The notes beneath the pieces were generated by a model. It ran no database searches, was not told where the DNA came from, and worked only from the letters and a program-made list of their open reading frames with translations. From Endozoicomonas sp. OPT23 (GTDB lineage Bacteria > Pseudomonadota > Gammaproteobacteria > Pseudomonadales > Endozoicomonadaceae): DNA of 64,000 nt. Positions 17,789 to 25,586 of this stretch are shown here, in pieces. Both the position numbers and the translations under genes were made by a program. The first letter of the stretch is position 1. Each line of letters starts with the position of its first letter. The DNA is taken from contig NZ_PPFD01000003.1 in NCBI RefSeq assembly GCF_009653635.1, positions 638,955 through 702,954 of the forward strand, in the 5' to 3' direction.

Positions 17789-17849
17789 TATACAGAAGCA
17801 GTCTGCCACTGCCTTTAACCTCGCTAATATACTGACAAATGAGACACGA

Positions 17850-18914
17850 ATGACGTCCTCCAGCAAGAGCCCCCGCAGTAAATCAGCTCTGCTATTGATG
17901 GCTCTGGCCATTCTATTGCCAACCATCATGCTGCTTTCCATAGGTACCGGACCGGTAGCCATTTCCCCCATGGAGATTCTGCTGATTCTGGCTAACAAGG
18001 TTGGTCTGACAAGCAGCGAAGTAGCTATTCAAACCCAACTGATTGTTGAATCCATCAGAATACCTCGAACTCTTTTAGGTGCCATCATCGGTTCATCATT
18101 AGCGGTCTCCGGTGCTGCCATGCAGGGGTTATTCAGAAACCCTCTGGCAGACCCAGGCATCATCGGTGTATCCAGTGGTGCAGCTCTGGGCGCCGGAGTG
18201 GGGATTGTTCTGGGCAGTATTATTTTCTACGAACAGACCTCGCCACTGTTAGTGAACTATGGTGTCTCATTGCTGGCATTTGTTGGCGGCGTTCTTACAA
18301 CATGGATCGTCTACAAGGTAGGCACCACCAGCAACGGCACTTCTGTAGCCACCATGCTGCTGGCCGGTGTTGCCATTGGTGCCCTGACCGGCGCAGGTCT
18401 TGGTATTCTGACGTATATTGCCGACGACACCACTCTACGCAGTCTGACCTTCTGGCAGATGGGTAGTCTGGGTGGAGCCAACTGGAATTCGGTTATTCTG
18501 GCCTTCTCTATTCTGGGCCCTGTTACCTTCTTCCTGTGTCGCTATGGTCAGGTGCTTAACGCCATGCTGTTGGGCGAATCGGAAGCCCGTCATCTTGGTA
18601 TCAATGTTCAGAGCACCAAGCTGAAGCTTATTCTGGTGACTGCTCTTGCCGTAGGCGTGTCAGTCTCTGTAGCAGGTATCATCGGTTTTGTCGGACTGGT
18701 TGTACCGCACCTGATTCGTCTTATGGTCGGCCCTGATCATCGAACTCTTTTACCTGCTTCAGCCATGCTGGGCGCAGTGCTGTTGCTGACTGCAGATATG
18801 ATATCCAGAACCATCGTAGCTCCTGCTGAACTGCCTATTGGTATTGTTACCTCCCTGATGGGAGCTCCATTCTTTATGTCCCTGCTGTGGCAACAACGCA
18901 AGAGGATTGCCTGA
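17850..18914 (+). CDS. hutC: HutC heme ABC transporter permease
   Basis: This is a FecCD-family inner-membrane permease of 354 residues with about ten helices. Signatures include SGAAMQGLFRNPLADPGIIG and GFVGLVVPHLIRL. It forms the heme channel with HutD as ATPase. The ATG at 17850 is preferred. An in-frame ATG at 17718 would overlap hutB by 71 bp and add 44 non-conserved residues. The stop codon TGA overlaps the hutD start codon. Confidence 0.9.
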   Translation: MTSSSKSPRSKSALLLMALAILLPTIMLLSIGTGPVAISPMEILLILANKVGLTSSEVAIQTQLIVESIRIPRTLLGAIIGSSLAVSGAAMQGLFRNPLADPGIIGVSSGAALGAGVGIVLGSIIFYEQTSPLLVNYGVSLLAFVGGVLTTWIVYKVGTTSNGTSVATMLLAGVAIGALTGAGLGILTYIADDTTLRSLTFWQMGSLGGANWNSVILAFSILGPVTFFLCRYGQVLNAMLLGESEARHLGINVQSTKLKLILVTALAVGVSVSVAGIIGFVGLVVPHLIRLMVGPDHRTLLPASAMLGAVLLLTADMISRTIVAPAELPIGIVTSLMGAPFFMSLLWQQRKRIA

Positions 18915-19699
18915 TGTCAGTAAGCAATCAGTCACTGAACGTTCTCAATGCCAGCGTACATATCGATGGGAAAACTCTACTGGATGACGTCAGTATTCAG
19001 GTAAACCCCGGCGAAGTGGTAACAGTGCTGGGCCCTAACGGTGCTGGTAAAAGTACACTGCTGAAAGTCATCAGTGGTGAGCGAAAACCTACTACAGGTG
19101 AAGTACTGCTGAATGGCAGAAGCGACTGGCCATTAAGCCAGCAGGCTTTGATGATGGGCGTTCTGCCACAGTCGTCTTCATTGAGCTTTCCATTTACTGT
19201 TGAAGAAGTTGTGCTACTTGGTCGTATTCCCTGCACATCGGATCACCAGGAAAATCTGGATATTGTTTCTAAAGCCTTGAAGGAAGTGGATGGTTTTCAT
19301 CTGAAAGACCGTCAGTACACAACGCTTTCCGGTGGTGAAAAGCAGCGGGTTCATATGGCAAGGGTGCTGTCTCAAATCTGGACAGAGTCCGAACTGGGAA
19401 AACGCTATCTGCTACTGGACGAACCGACGTCAGCACTTGACCCGGCTCATCAGCAGTTAACCCTGAAAATGGCTCGAAAGCAGGCAGATCAGGGCATGGG
19501 GGTACTGGTTATTCTTCATGACCTGAATCTTGCAGCCCGCTATTCAGACCGTCTTGTCATCCTGAAAGAAGGGGCTATTGCCGCTCAGGGGACACCGGCT
19601 GAAGCACTGACCAGAGAGACTGTTGATGCTATCTTTGATATCGATGTCACTATTGCCGAGCATCCGGTTTACCAGTGCCCTCTGGTTATTAACAACTGA
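18914..19699 (+). CDS. hutD: HutD heme ABC transporter ATPase
   Basis: The 261-residue ATPase has Walker A GPNGAGKST, the signature LSGGEKQRVH, Walker B LLLDEPTSALDP and the switch histidine in VILHDLNLA. It powers HutC-dependent import of heme. ATG 18914 is chosen over an upstream start at 18887 because AGAGG lies 8 bp before it and it overlaps the hutC stop. It is the last gene of the operon, and a MITE-like element follows 5 bp downstream. Confidence 0.92.
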   Translation: MSVSNQSLNVLNASVHIDGKTLLDDVSIQVNPGEVVTVLGPNGAGKSTLLKVISGERKPTTGEVLLNGRSDWPLSQQALMMGVLPQSSSLSFPFTVEEVVLLGRIPCTSDHQENLDIVSKALKEVDGFHLKDRQYTTLSGGEKQRVHMARVLSQIWTESELGKRYLLLDEPTSALDPAHQQLTLKMARKQADQGMGVLVILHDLNLAARYSDRLVILKEGAIAAQGTPAEALTRETVDAIFDIDVTIAEHPVYQCPLVINN

Positions 19700-19704
19700 T
19701 TGTT

Positions 19705-19870
19705 TTAGAGGCTGTTTGATAAGTATCGTCCGTAGCGAGGATTGCAGGAAATTGAGGATAAAAGTGCGGTTTTGAGAGGAGAATAGCTGGCTATTTGACG
19801 AACAAAAACACATTTTTAGACCAATTTACTGTGACCGCAGTAGGACAGATACTTTTCAAACAGCCTCTTA
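19705..19870. mobile_element. MITE-like element with terminal inverted repeats
   Basis: The 160-bp core runs from GAGGCTGTTTG (19708 onward) to its mirror CAAACAGCCTC (ending 19867). The inverted repeat extends to about 20 bp with one mismatch and is partly conserved further (GTATC-GTCC). A direct TTA occurs on both sides (19705-19707 and 19868-19870), as in 3-bp target duplications of the IS5-family IS1031 group. No transposase is encoded. A small internal palindrome AATAGCTGGCTATT is present. Confidence 0.7.
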
Positions 19871-19884
19871 GTTCACGCTAAATA

Positions 19885-19916
19885 AATAACCCCCTGCTTT
19901 GAGGCAGAGGGTTATT
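19885..19916. terminator. bidirectional terminator between hutD/MITE and yfcC
   Basis: AATAACCCCCTGC (19885-19897) pairs with GCAGAGGGTTATT (19904-19916) with one mismatch. It lies 35 bp after the yfcC stop and could stop transcripts from either side. Confidence 0.6.
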
Positions 19917-19950
19917 GGTCTAACAATTCTTTATCTGCAGAATTATCTAT

Positions 19951-21480
19951 TTAGGCAAAACCACTGATCTGCGCACCAATCACAATGACACTGGAAAGTA
20001 CAAACAGCAGAGCAATAAAGCGCCAGCAGAACTTCGCCCAGTCACCCCAATCAATACGACACACGCCTAGTGTAGCCATCAGGGAAGCAGACGTCGGAAC
20101 GATGATGTTTGTGAAACCGTCACCCAGCTGAAAAGCCAGAACAGATACCTGACGTGTAACGCCAGCGATGTCTGCCAGAGGTGCCATCAGAGGCATCGTC
20201 AGTGCTGCCTGACCAGAGCCTGAAGTCACGAAGAAGTTAAACACAGACTGGAACACGTACATAAACCAGGCTGCCACTACTTCTGGAAGGCCACTGATAG
20301 CGCCACCAGCACTGTTCAACAGAGAGTTCAGCACACTTGGGTCACCGGATTTACCGCCACCCAGAATCAGCAACACACCTTTGGCAGCACCTACCAGCAG
20401 CGCAGGAGCCAGCATGGTGCCAGCGCCTTCCTTAAAGGCAGCAGCAATGTCGTTCACGGTCATATTATTGAGACGAAATACTACGGCGATCGCACCAGCA
20501 ACAATACCCATGGTAAAGAACTGGGAAGCAATCTCCGGCAGATACCAGGCATGAACCACAACGCCCCAGACAACCCATGCTGTGGTAGCAGCAACGGTCA
20601 ACAACACCAGGGTATCACCAAAGTGCCAGCGGGATTCTTTCTGCTCTGTCGCCAGTTCTTTGAAGTGAACATCGCCTTTCTTACTGAAAGACAGTTCAGG
20701 GTTCTTTTTCACCTTGCTGGCATAAAGCATGGTAAACACAATGCCAATAATCGTGAAACCAACCCACATGGCGATACGGAAACCAGCTCCAGACAATACA
20801 GGAACACCGGCAATACCCTGAGCAACGGCTACGGAGAATGGGTTCATCCAGGAAGCTGCGAAACCAATCTGGGTCGCAACATACGTCACCATCACGGTAG
20901 TAATACCGTCATAACCCAGACGCACCATCAGTGGTGCAATGATAATAGCGAAAGCAACGGCTTCCTCACCCATGCCAAAGACTGCACCGCCCAGAGAGAA
21001 GAGTGCAAATAGAGCTGGAATAAACAGCGCTTCATTGCCTTTGGTCTTATCGATCAGGCGCAGAATACCGTTGTCGATAGTGCCGGTTCTCATCACAACG
21101 CCGAAAGCACCACCAATCACCAGCATAAACATGATAACGCCGATGGCTGAGCCCCACTTACTGCCAGACACCAGACCTTCAAAGACAAAGTTCATCAGGC
21201 CAATGCCGCCACCGCTTTCAAACAAGCCTACGGATTTGTAGAGCAGGTTTCCGGCTTCATCGGTTGCGTACTGGAATGAGGTTGGGTCTATAGCTGTTCG
21301 GCTTTTCTCAACACCATCCACCATGTAGGTAATGGTCTGGGAATCAAAATAACCCGCAGGAATCAAGTAGGTCAGCAGGACAGCCAGTGCCCCTATGATG
21401 AAGATCAACACCAGTGTGTCCGGCATCTGCCAGCGACTGGTCTGTTCTTCCTGATAAACTTCAGCAGTTGTTGAACTCAT
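19951..21480 (-). CDS. yfcC: YfcC-family carboxylate/amino-acid carrier
   Basis: The 509-residue membrane protein has about twelve helices. It starts with a cytoplasmic tail, then WQMPDTLVLIFIIGALAVLL and LIPAGYF, features of the YfcC (DcuC/AbgT-related) family. The C-terminal helices contain MFxVFQSVFNFFVTSGSGQAA and GFTNIIVPTSASLMATLG. Relatives are annotated as basic amino acid or C4-dicarboxylate carriers, but the substrate is not predictable from sequence. It diverges from the globin gene and is preceded by a 215-bp AT-rich region. Confidence 0.85.
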   Translation of the reverse strand: MSSTTAEVYQEEQTSRWQMPDTLVLIFIIGALAVLLTYLIPAGYFDSQTITYMVDGVEKSRTAIDPTSFQYATDEAGNLLYKSVGLFESGGGIGLMNFVFEGLVSGSKWGSAIGVIMFMLVIGGAFGVVMRTGTIDNGILRLIDKTKGNEALFIPALFALFSLGGAVFGMGEEAVAFAIIIAPLMVRLGYDGITTVMVTYVATQIGFAASWMNPFSVAVAQGIAGVPVLSGAGFRIAMWVGFTIIGIVFTMLYASKVKKNPELSFSKKGDVHFKELATEQKESRWHFGDTLVLLTVAATTAWVVWGVVVHAWYLPEIASQFFTMGIVAGAIAVVFRLNNMTVNDIAAAFKEGAGTMLAPALLVGAAKGVLLILGGGKSGDPSVLNSLLNSAGGAISGLPEVVAAWFMYVFQSVFNFFVTSGSGQAALTMPLMAPLADIAGVTRQVSVLAFQLGDGFTNIIVPTSASLMATLGVCRIDWGDWAKFCWRFIALLFVLSSVIVIGAQISGFA

Positions 21481-21605
21481 GAATACTACTTATCAAGACT
21501 TAATGTTACGCATAAAAATACCAATATTTTGAATAAAAAGTTAGAAGTAGATTCCGAAGTCACTTAAACAGTTAATCGTTTTGTACAAATAAATTGTTGT
21601 TTAAT

Positions 21606-21626
21606 AGATGCATATAAAATGAATCT
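21606..21626 (+). promoter_or_regulatory. NsrR-like palindrome upstream of the globin gene
   Basis: The arms AGATGCATAT (21606-21615) and AAATGAATCT (21617-21626) are separated by one base and match in 8 of 10 positions when one is reverse-complemented. The pattern is that of NsrR, the nitric-oxide-sensing Rrf2 repressor. It is 70 bp before the globin start in an AT-rich region. Confidence 0.5.
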
Positions 21627-21695
21627 GTTTATTGGAAGTTGACGTATCTACGACATCGACAACATATAAACATCTGACATAAATGAGGTAGGGAC

Positions 21696-22115
21696 ATGTC
21701 TTTAACAGAGAAGCAGATCCAGCTGGTTACTGACTCCTGGAGTAAGGTAGCACCGATTTCACAACAGGCTGCCGAGCTTTTTTACAACCGTCTTTTTGAA
21801 CTGGATCCGGCTCTGCGCCCACTGTTCAAAGGCAATATCAGTGAGCAGGGTGCAAAACTGATGAAGACTCTGGGTGTAGCTGTTGCTTCACTGACCAATC
21901 TGGAAGCTTTGGTTCCTGTCCTGAAAACTATGGGTAAGCAGCATGAAGAGTACGGTGTTGAAGCCTCACACTATCAGACAGTCGCAGAAGCTCTGCTGTG
22001 GACTCTTGAACAGGGCCTGGGAGATGACTTCACAGAAGAAGTAAAAGAAGCCTGGACTGCCACTTACGTTATTGTGGCTGACACCATGCTGAGTGGTTGT
22101 GAAGTACCAGCCTGA
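21696..22115 (+). CDS. single-domain bacterial globin (Vitreoscilla hemoglobin type)
   Basis: The 139-residue protein covers a complete globin fold with proximal histidine H83 (GKQHEEYGV) and probable distal Gln51 (E7), as in Vitreoscilla hemoglobin and the globin half of flavohemoglobin. It has no reductase domain. Such globins bind oxygen and nitric oxide and often detoxify NO with a separate reductase. It lies between yfcC and hutZ, convergent with hutZ across a long hairpin. The NsrR-like site upstream suggests NO control. Confidence 0.88.
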   Translation: MSLTEKQIQLVTDSWSKVAPISQQAAELFYNRLFELDPALRPLFKGNISEQGAKLMKTLGVAVASLTNLEALVPVLKTMGKQHEEYGVEASHYQTVAEALLWTLEQGLGDDFTEEVKEAWTATYVIVADTMLSGCEVPA

Positions 22116-22120
22116 TTAAA

Positions 22121-22158
22121 AAGGTTCAGAGACTGATTCTGTCCCTGAACCTTCCTTC
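22121..22158. terminator. bidirectional terminator between globin and hutZ
   Basis: AAGGTTCAG (22121-22129) pairs with CTGAACCTT (22145-22153), and the stem continues with GAC/GTC inside. T-rich sequence lies on the plus side and A-rich sequence precedes the stem. Confidence 0.7.
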
Positions 22159-22674
22159 CTACTTCTTTTTATCAATCACAATATGCGTCAGTGAGCCATC
22201 ATTATTAATGGTAAATGCCTTACCAAAACCTACCGTGTACTGGCCATTAAACGGTGTCAGTTTAAACAGATGAAAATCCGACATACTTCTCAACAACTCA
22301 ACAGTATTGCCAAACGCTTCCTGAAACTGATCCAGCCTAACGTTAAAAGCATCACAGCCTCTTTCAACTTCCTCTGTCGTACAGTTAAAGAAAGCTCTTT
22401 CTCTGGCAAACAGGTTTCTGGTTTCAGACTCAGGTACGGCGAACAGAATAGAGCACTTTGGGTTCAACAGAAGGTTAGCCGTGTGGTGTGCCAGTTCACT
22501 GATAAAAATATAAAACTCACCTTCTTCACTGCGGATAAAAGGCGTATAGCTGATTTCCGGATGCCCGGATTCTGACAACGTAGAAAGCGACAGGGTTTTA
22601 TGTGAATCAACCAGCTTCTGACATTCTTTTGCATAACTATCGAGCTGGTTCTGATCCATCGTGTTCTTAACCAT
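22159..22674 (-). CDS. hutZ: HutZ/HugZ-family heme-degrading enzyme
   Basis: The 171-residue protein of the split-barrel pyridoxamine-phosphate-oxidase-like fold is recognised by DFHLFKLTP and the HugZ-type GQYTVGFGKAF near 140-155. HutZ binds heme and releases iron by oxidative cleavage. It normally sits with hutW and hutX, but here it is alone, 9.7 kb away on the far side of the uptake operon, with its own Fur box. An internal ATG five codons downstream is an alternative start. The gene converges on the globin gene. Confidence 0.88.
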   Translation of the reverse strand: MVKNTMDQNQLDSYAKECQKLVDSHKTLSLSTLSESGHPEISYTPFIRSEEGEFYIFISELAHHTANLLLNPKCSILFAVPESETRNLFARERAFFNCTTEEVERGCDAFNVRLDQFQEAFGNTVELLRSMSDFHLFKLTPFNGQYTVGFGKAFTINNDGSLTHIVIDKKK

Positions 22675-22684
22675 TTAGCGACTT

Positions 22685-22704
22685 AATGTTAATCAATCTC
22701 ATTT
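22685..22704 (-). promoter_or_regulatory. predicted Fur box upstream of hutZ
   Basis: The minus strand reads AAATGAGATTGATTAACATT, aligned base by base with the other three Fur-type boxes here. It starts 10 bp before the hutZ ATG and abuts the degT stop codon at 22708. Confidence 0.6.
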
Positions 22705-22707
22705 ACA

Positions 22708-23793
22708 TCATACCTCAACCATCAGTGTCTGTCCCAGTACTTCTTTGATAACTGATACCACCCGGCGACAGTCCGCTTCTGGCATGCCTGAATAAATCGG
22801 CAGGGACAGGCAGTGTTTTGAGGCTGTTTCAGCAGCGAATAACTCACCAACAGTTCTGTATTTCCTATTTCTAAAGGCTGGATGATGCAGGGCTGCTGGA
22901 TAGTGAACATCTTGAACAATGCCTGCGCTGTTTAATCGATTTTTAAGGTAATCACAGTCGTCTACCTGAATCATATACTGACTGAATATATGCCCGTCTC
23001 CGAAAGGTAATAAGAGCTCCTGTCCTGACAAAGCTTCATTGTAGTAGTGAGCAACATTCAGTCTTCGTCGATTATTCTCATCCAGATACTTCAGCAGGAA
23101 TCTATACTGAGAAGCCTTCCGTTCATCCATGTAATTATTATCATTACCTACCTTATTCTGGCACGAATTCGTTGTATCCGGAGTTCTAGATTGCTGCAGT
23201 TTTACTCTGTTTTTATCGCTATTTGTGATCACCAAACCAGCACCAGAACCCCTCAATTCATTCTCCCCTGAACAAAATCTGAAACAGCCAAAATCACCAA
23301 AACAGCCTGTCTTAATTCCTGCTATTTCTGCACCCAATGACTGACTACTGTCCTCTATTAGAGTCAGGTTATACGTCTGGCAAAATTCTTGTATCTCCAG
23401 AATTCTGGCGGGCAAACCAAACTGATGAACTACCAGAATGGCTTTTGTTTTTTCTGATAGGGCTGCGTTCAAATATTGCGGATTGAGGTTGAACGTCTCA
23501 GGTTCAATATCCACAAAAACCGGAGTAGCACCAGCTTCCAGAATTGCTTCAGTGGTAACGATCGAAGCAAAAGGCGTTGTAATGATTTCATCACCAGAGC
23601 TTATACCGGCAACAGCTAAAACCATCGCGAGCGAATCATGCTCACCAGAACAGAACTCAGCGTAATCAGCGCCAAGATATTGGGCAGCTTCCTGCTCAAA
23701 TTGCCTGATCTGCTCAATTTCTTGTTCACTCTTTTGCTCGCAATGACCCGCAGACTCAAAAACCTGCGGGTCAACCATTGGATTCCAGCTCAT
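22708..23793 (-). CDS. DegT/DnrJ-fold aminotransferase-like protein without catalytic lysine
   Basis: The 361-residue protein follows the DegT/DnrJ/EryC1/StrS fold (type I PLP enzymes that aminate keto-sugars). GEHDSLAMVLAVAGISSGDEII, TPVFVDIEP and the pyridine-nitrogen aspartate region LIEDSSQSLGA are present. The loop that normally holds the Schiff-base lysine (consensus PGKN) reads SGENELRGSGAG, so the lysine is replaced by E177. The protein therefore cannot form the usual internal aldimine. ATG 23793 is used, as the only start upstream is a TTG. It lies just downstream of the sfsA stop on the same strand and upstream of hutZ. No sugar-biosynthesis operon surrounds it. Confidence 0.8.
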   Translation of the reverse strand: MSWNPMVDPQVFESAGHCEQKSEQEIEQIRQFEQEAAQYLGADYAEFCSGEHDSLAMVLAVAGISSGDEIITTPFASIVTTEAILEAGATPVFVDIEPETFNLNPQYLNAALSEKTKAILVVHQFGLPARILEIQEFCQTYNLTLIEDSSQSLGAEIAGIKTGCFGDFGCFRFCSGENELRGSGAGLVITNSDKNRVKLQQSRTPDTTNSCQNKVGNDNNYMDERKASQYRFLLKYLDENNRRRLNVAHYYNEALSGQELLLPFGDGHIFSQYMIQVDDCDYLKNRLNSAGIVQDVHYPAALHHPAFRNRKYRTVGELFAAETASKHCLSLPIYSGMPEADCRRVVSVIKEVLGQTLMVEV

Positions 23794-23895
23794 TGGCAAC
23801 AACTAAACCTGAATAAGAAAATTCAAGATAGTCTCTTTCCAAAAAACGGACTTAATGGCTGACAGTTGTTACACAAAGCCTGCCCTGATTGAAAA

Positions 23896-24627
23896 TCACA
23901 GGTTCAGCACAGGCAGTACCCGTTCAAGGCTAATGGCTTCAGTGGATATGTCTGCGCCCATGGCGATCACTTCTACTCCGGCTTTGACTGCATCCCTCAA
24001 AGCTTGTGCGTATACCGGGTCAATTTCTTCAGCTGCAGCGACTCTGTCTATGCCTGTGTGTTGAACACAGAAGAGCAATACAGCTCTGCCACCATTTTCA
24101 ACAATACTGGTTAGCTCTCTCAAATGTTTAGTGCCACGGCTGGTAACCGCATCAGGAAACAAACCAAGACCATCTCCCATGGCCAGAGTGACGCTTTTCA
24201 CTTCCACATAGCAGTCCGGCAGCCCTTCCTGCTGAAGCAGAAAATCAATGCGGCTGTTTTCCTCACCGTATTTCACTTCTCGACGGATTTCAGAATATTC
24301 TGTCAGGCTCTCTACTCTTTTTTCTCTGAGAGCTTCCTCAACCAATTTATTCGCTCTGCCCGTATTGAGCCCCGCCAGAGTCATTTTTTCTTCACCGTCA
24401 AACATAACCGGAATTTCGGCTAACTCCCAAGTGCAAGGGTACTTACGTTTAGGGTTTTCAGAATCCAGAAACCACACTTTTTTACCGGAAAAAAGGCAGT
24501 TTTTCATTGAGCCTGTATTGGGGCAGTGGATGGTGATCTGGTTGCCATCTTCCAGTTCAACGTCTGCCATGAAACGCTTGTAGCGAGAAATTAATTTCCC
24601 AAATTGCAGATTTTTTTCAAAGTTCAT
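23896..24627 (-). CDS. sfsA: SfsA family protein (sugar fermentation stimulation / nuclease)
   Basis: The 243-residue protein shows the SfsA features: HCPNTGSMKNCL near 34-45, SRIDFLL, CYVEVKSVTL with the restriction-endonuclease-like core, and HTGIDRVAAAEEIDP. It was first seen as a factor stimulating maltose metabolism, and a nuclease activity has been proposed for the fold. It lies next to dksA as in many gammaproteobacteria, although here it is on the opposite strand. Confidence 0.92.
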   Translation of the reverse strand: MNFEKNLQFGKLISRYKRFMADVELEDGNQITIHCPNTGSMKNCLFSGKKVWFLDSENPKRKYPCTWELAEIPVMFDGEEKMTLAGLNTGRANKLVEEALREKRVESLTEYSEIRREVKYGEENSRIDFLLQQEGLPDCYVEVKSVTLAMGDGLGLFPDAVTSRGTKHLRELTSIVENGGRAVLLFCVQHTGIDRVAAAEEIDPVYAQALRDAVKAGVEVIAMGADISTEAISLERVLPVLNL

Positions 24628-24999
24628 TCTATATTTTCATTAAATCAGTTGTTGATATTCTAAATTTGCATTCTATGATAGCGGCACAGCGGTTTCCTCA
24701 GAGAGTTATGACTTGTGTAAAACCACAAATCAAGGCTCGCTTTAGCTGAGTAAACACTTGTCGCCAGAAGCGGGCATCATTTTTTTATGGCAGTGTGCCA
24801 TTGGTTTTGGTAGTTTCTCCGCTTCTATTAGGAAGGCAAGAGGCATAGGGTTCAGACCATGCGTTGTAAATGACGTTTTTACTGACCCTAGAAGTGTTGA
24901 CCTCAGCTTTCAGGGAGGCCGGCAATTCCGGCATCGGATGGAAAGCCATGTTGTGCTGTAGGCCATGGCTATTGAAGAGAAGGTGATGGGGCTGTAATC
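24628..24999. other. sfsA-dksA intergenic region, probable long dksA leader
   Basis: The 372-bp gap holds the divergent promoters of sfsA and dksA. A GCCGG...CCGGC inverted repeat lies near 24918-24934 and a ten-codon mini-ORF (ATG 24964, stop 24994-24996) ends six bases before the dksA start. Its stop is close enough to influence dksA translation, but no conserved leader peptide is recognised. I see no other gene in this stretch. Confidence 0.4.
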
Positions 25000-25443
25000 A
25001 TGTCAGCACAGAAACAAGCCGATCAAAGTAACATGCTTCGTTCATTCACTCCTTACGTGGAGAAAGATGGCGAAGAGTATATGAACGACGACCAGGTCGT
25101 GCACTTCACCAACATTCTCAAGCTGTGGAAGCAAGAGTTGATGGAAGAAGTGGACCGTACTGTGAACCACATGCAGGACGAAGCGGCCAATTTCCCGGAC
25201 CCGGCAGACCGTGCCAGTCAGGAAGAAGAGTTCAGTCTGGAGCTGCGTACACGTGACCGTGAACGTAAGCTGATCCGCAAGATCGACAAGACTCTTACCC
25301 GCATCGAAGAAGAAGACTATGGCTTCTGCGACTCCTGCGGTGTAGAAATCGGTATTCGTCGTCTTGAAGCTCGTCCAACTGCAACACTTTGCATTGACTG
25401 CAAGACTCTGGCCGAGATCAAGGAAAAGCAACTGGGCAGCTAA
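25000..25443 (+). CDS. dksA: RNA polymerase-binding transcription factor DksA
   Basis: DksA binds the RNA polymerase secondary channel and, with ppGpp, redirects transcription in the stringent response. The 147-residue protein has the coiled-coil tip DPADRASQEEEF with the DxxDxA motif and the four-cysteine zinc finger CDSCG...CIDC. The dksA-gluQ neighbourhood is strongly conserved in gammaproteobacteria. GATGGGG precedes the ATG as ribosome site. A strong terminator follows. Confidence 0.97.
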   Translation: MSAQKQADQSNMLRSFTPYVEKDGEEYMNDDQVVHFTNILKLWKQELMEEVDRTVNHMQDEAANFPDPADRASQEEEFSLELRTRDRERKLIRKIDKTLTRIEEEDYGFCDSCGVEIGIRRLEARPTATLCIDCKTLAEIKEKQLGS

Positions 25444-25476
25444 ATTTTTAGCTATCTGTTGCTGAAAGACCTACGA

Positions 25477-25512
25477 CAAAAGCCGCGACATTTTATGTGC
25501 GCGGCTTTGTTG
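25477..25512 (+). terminator. rho-independent terminator of dksA
   Basis: CAAAAGCCGCG (25477-25487) pairs with CGCGGCTTTG (25500-25509), followed by TTGT. It separates dksA from gluQ. Confidence 0.75.
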
Positions 25513-25586
25513 TATCTGGCAGAAACAACCATTCCGCTGATAAAACCATTATCATCAAATGCATCACTCTCCTGTTCTGACAATCA

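Noticed and set aside
23129-23146. Fur-like palindrome inside the DegT gene
   Set aside because: ATGTAATTATTATCATTA resembles the tonB box, but it lies inside a coding region encoding a natural Asn/Asp-rich stretch and no gene start is nearby.
24758-24961. Small frame upstream of dksA
   Set aside because: The composition is not protein-like, there is no ribosome site and it lies in the dksA leader.
25540-25575. Fur-like box before gluQ
   Set aside because: ATTATCATCAAATGCATC shares only one good hexamer with the four heme-locus boxes and gluQ is a housekeeping gene.
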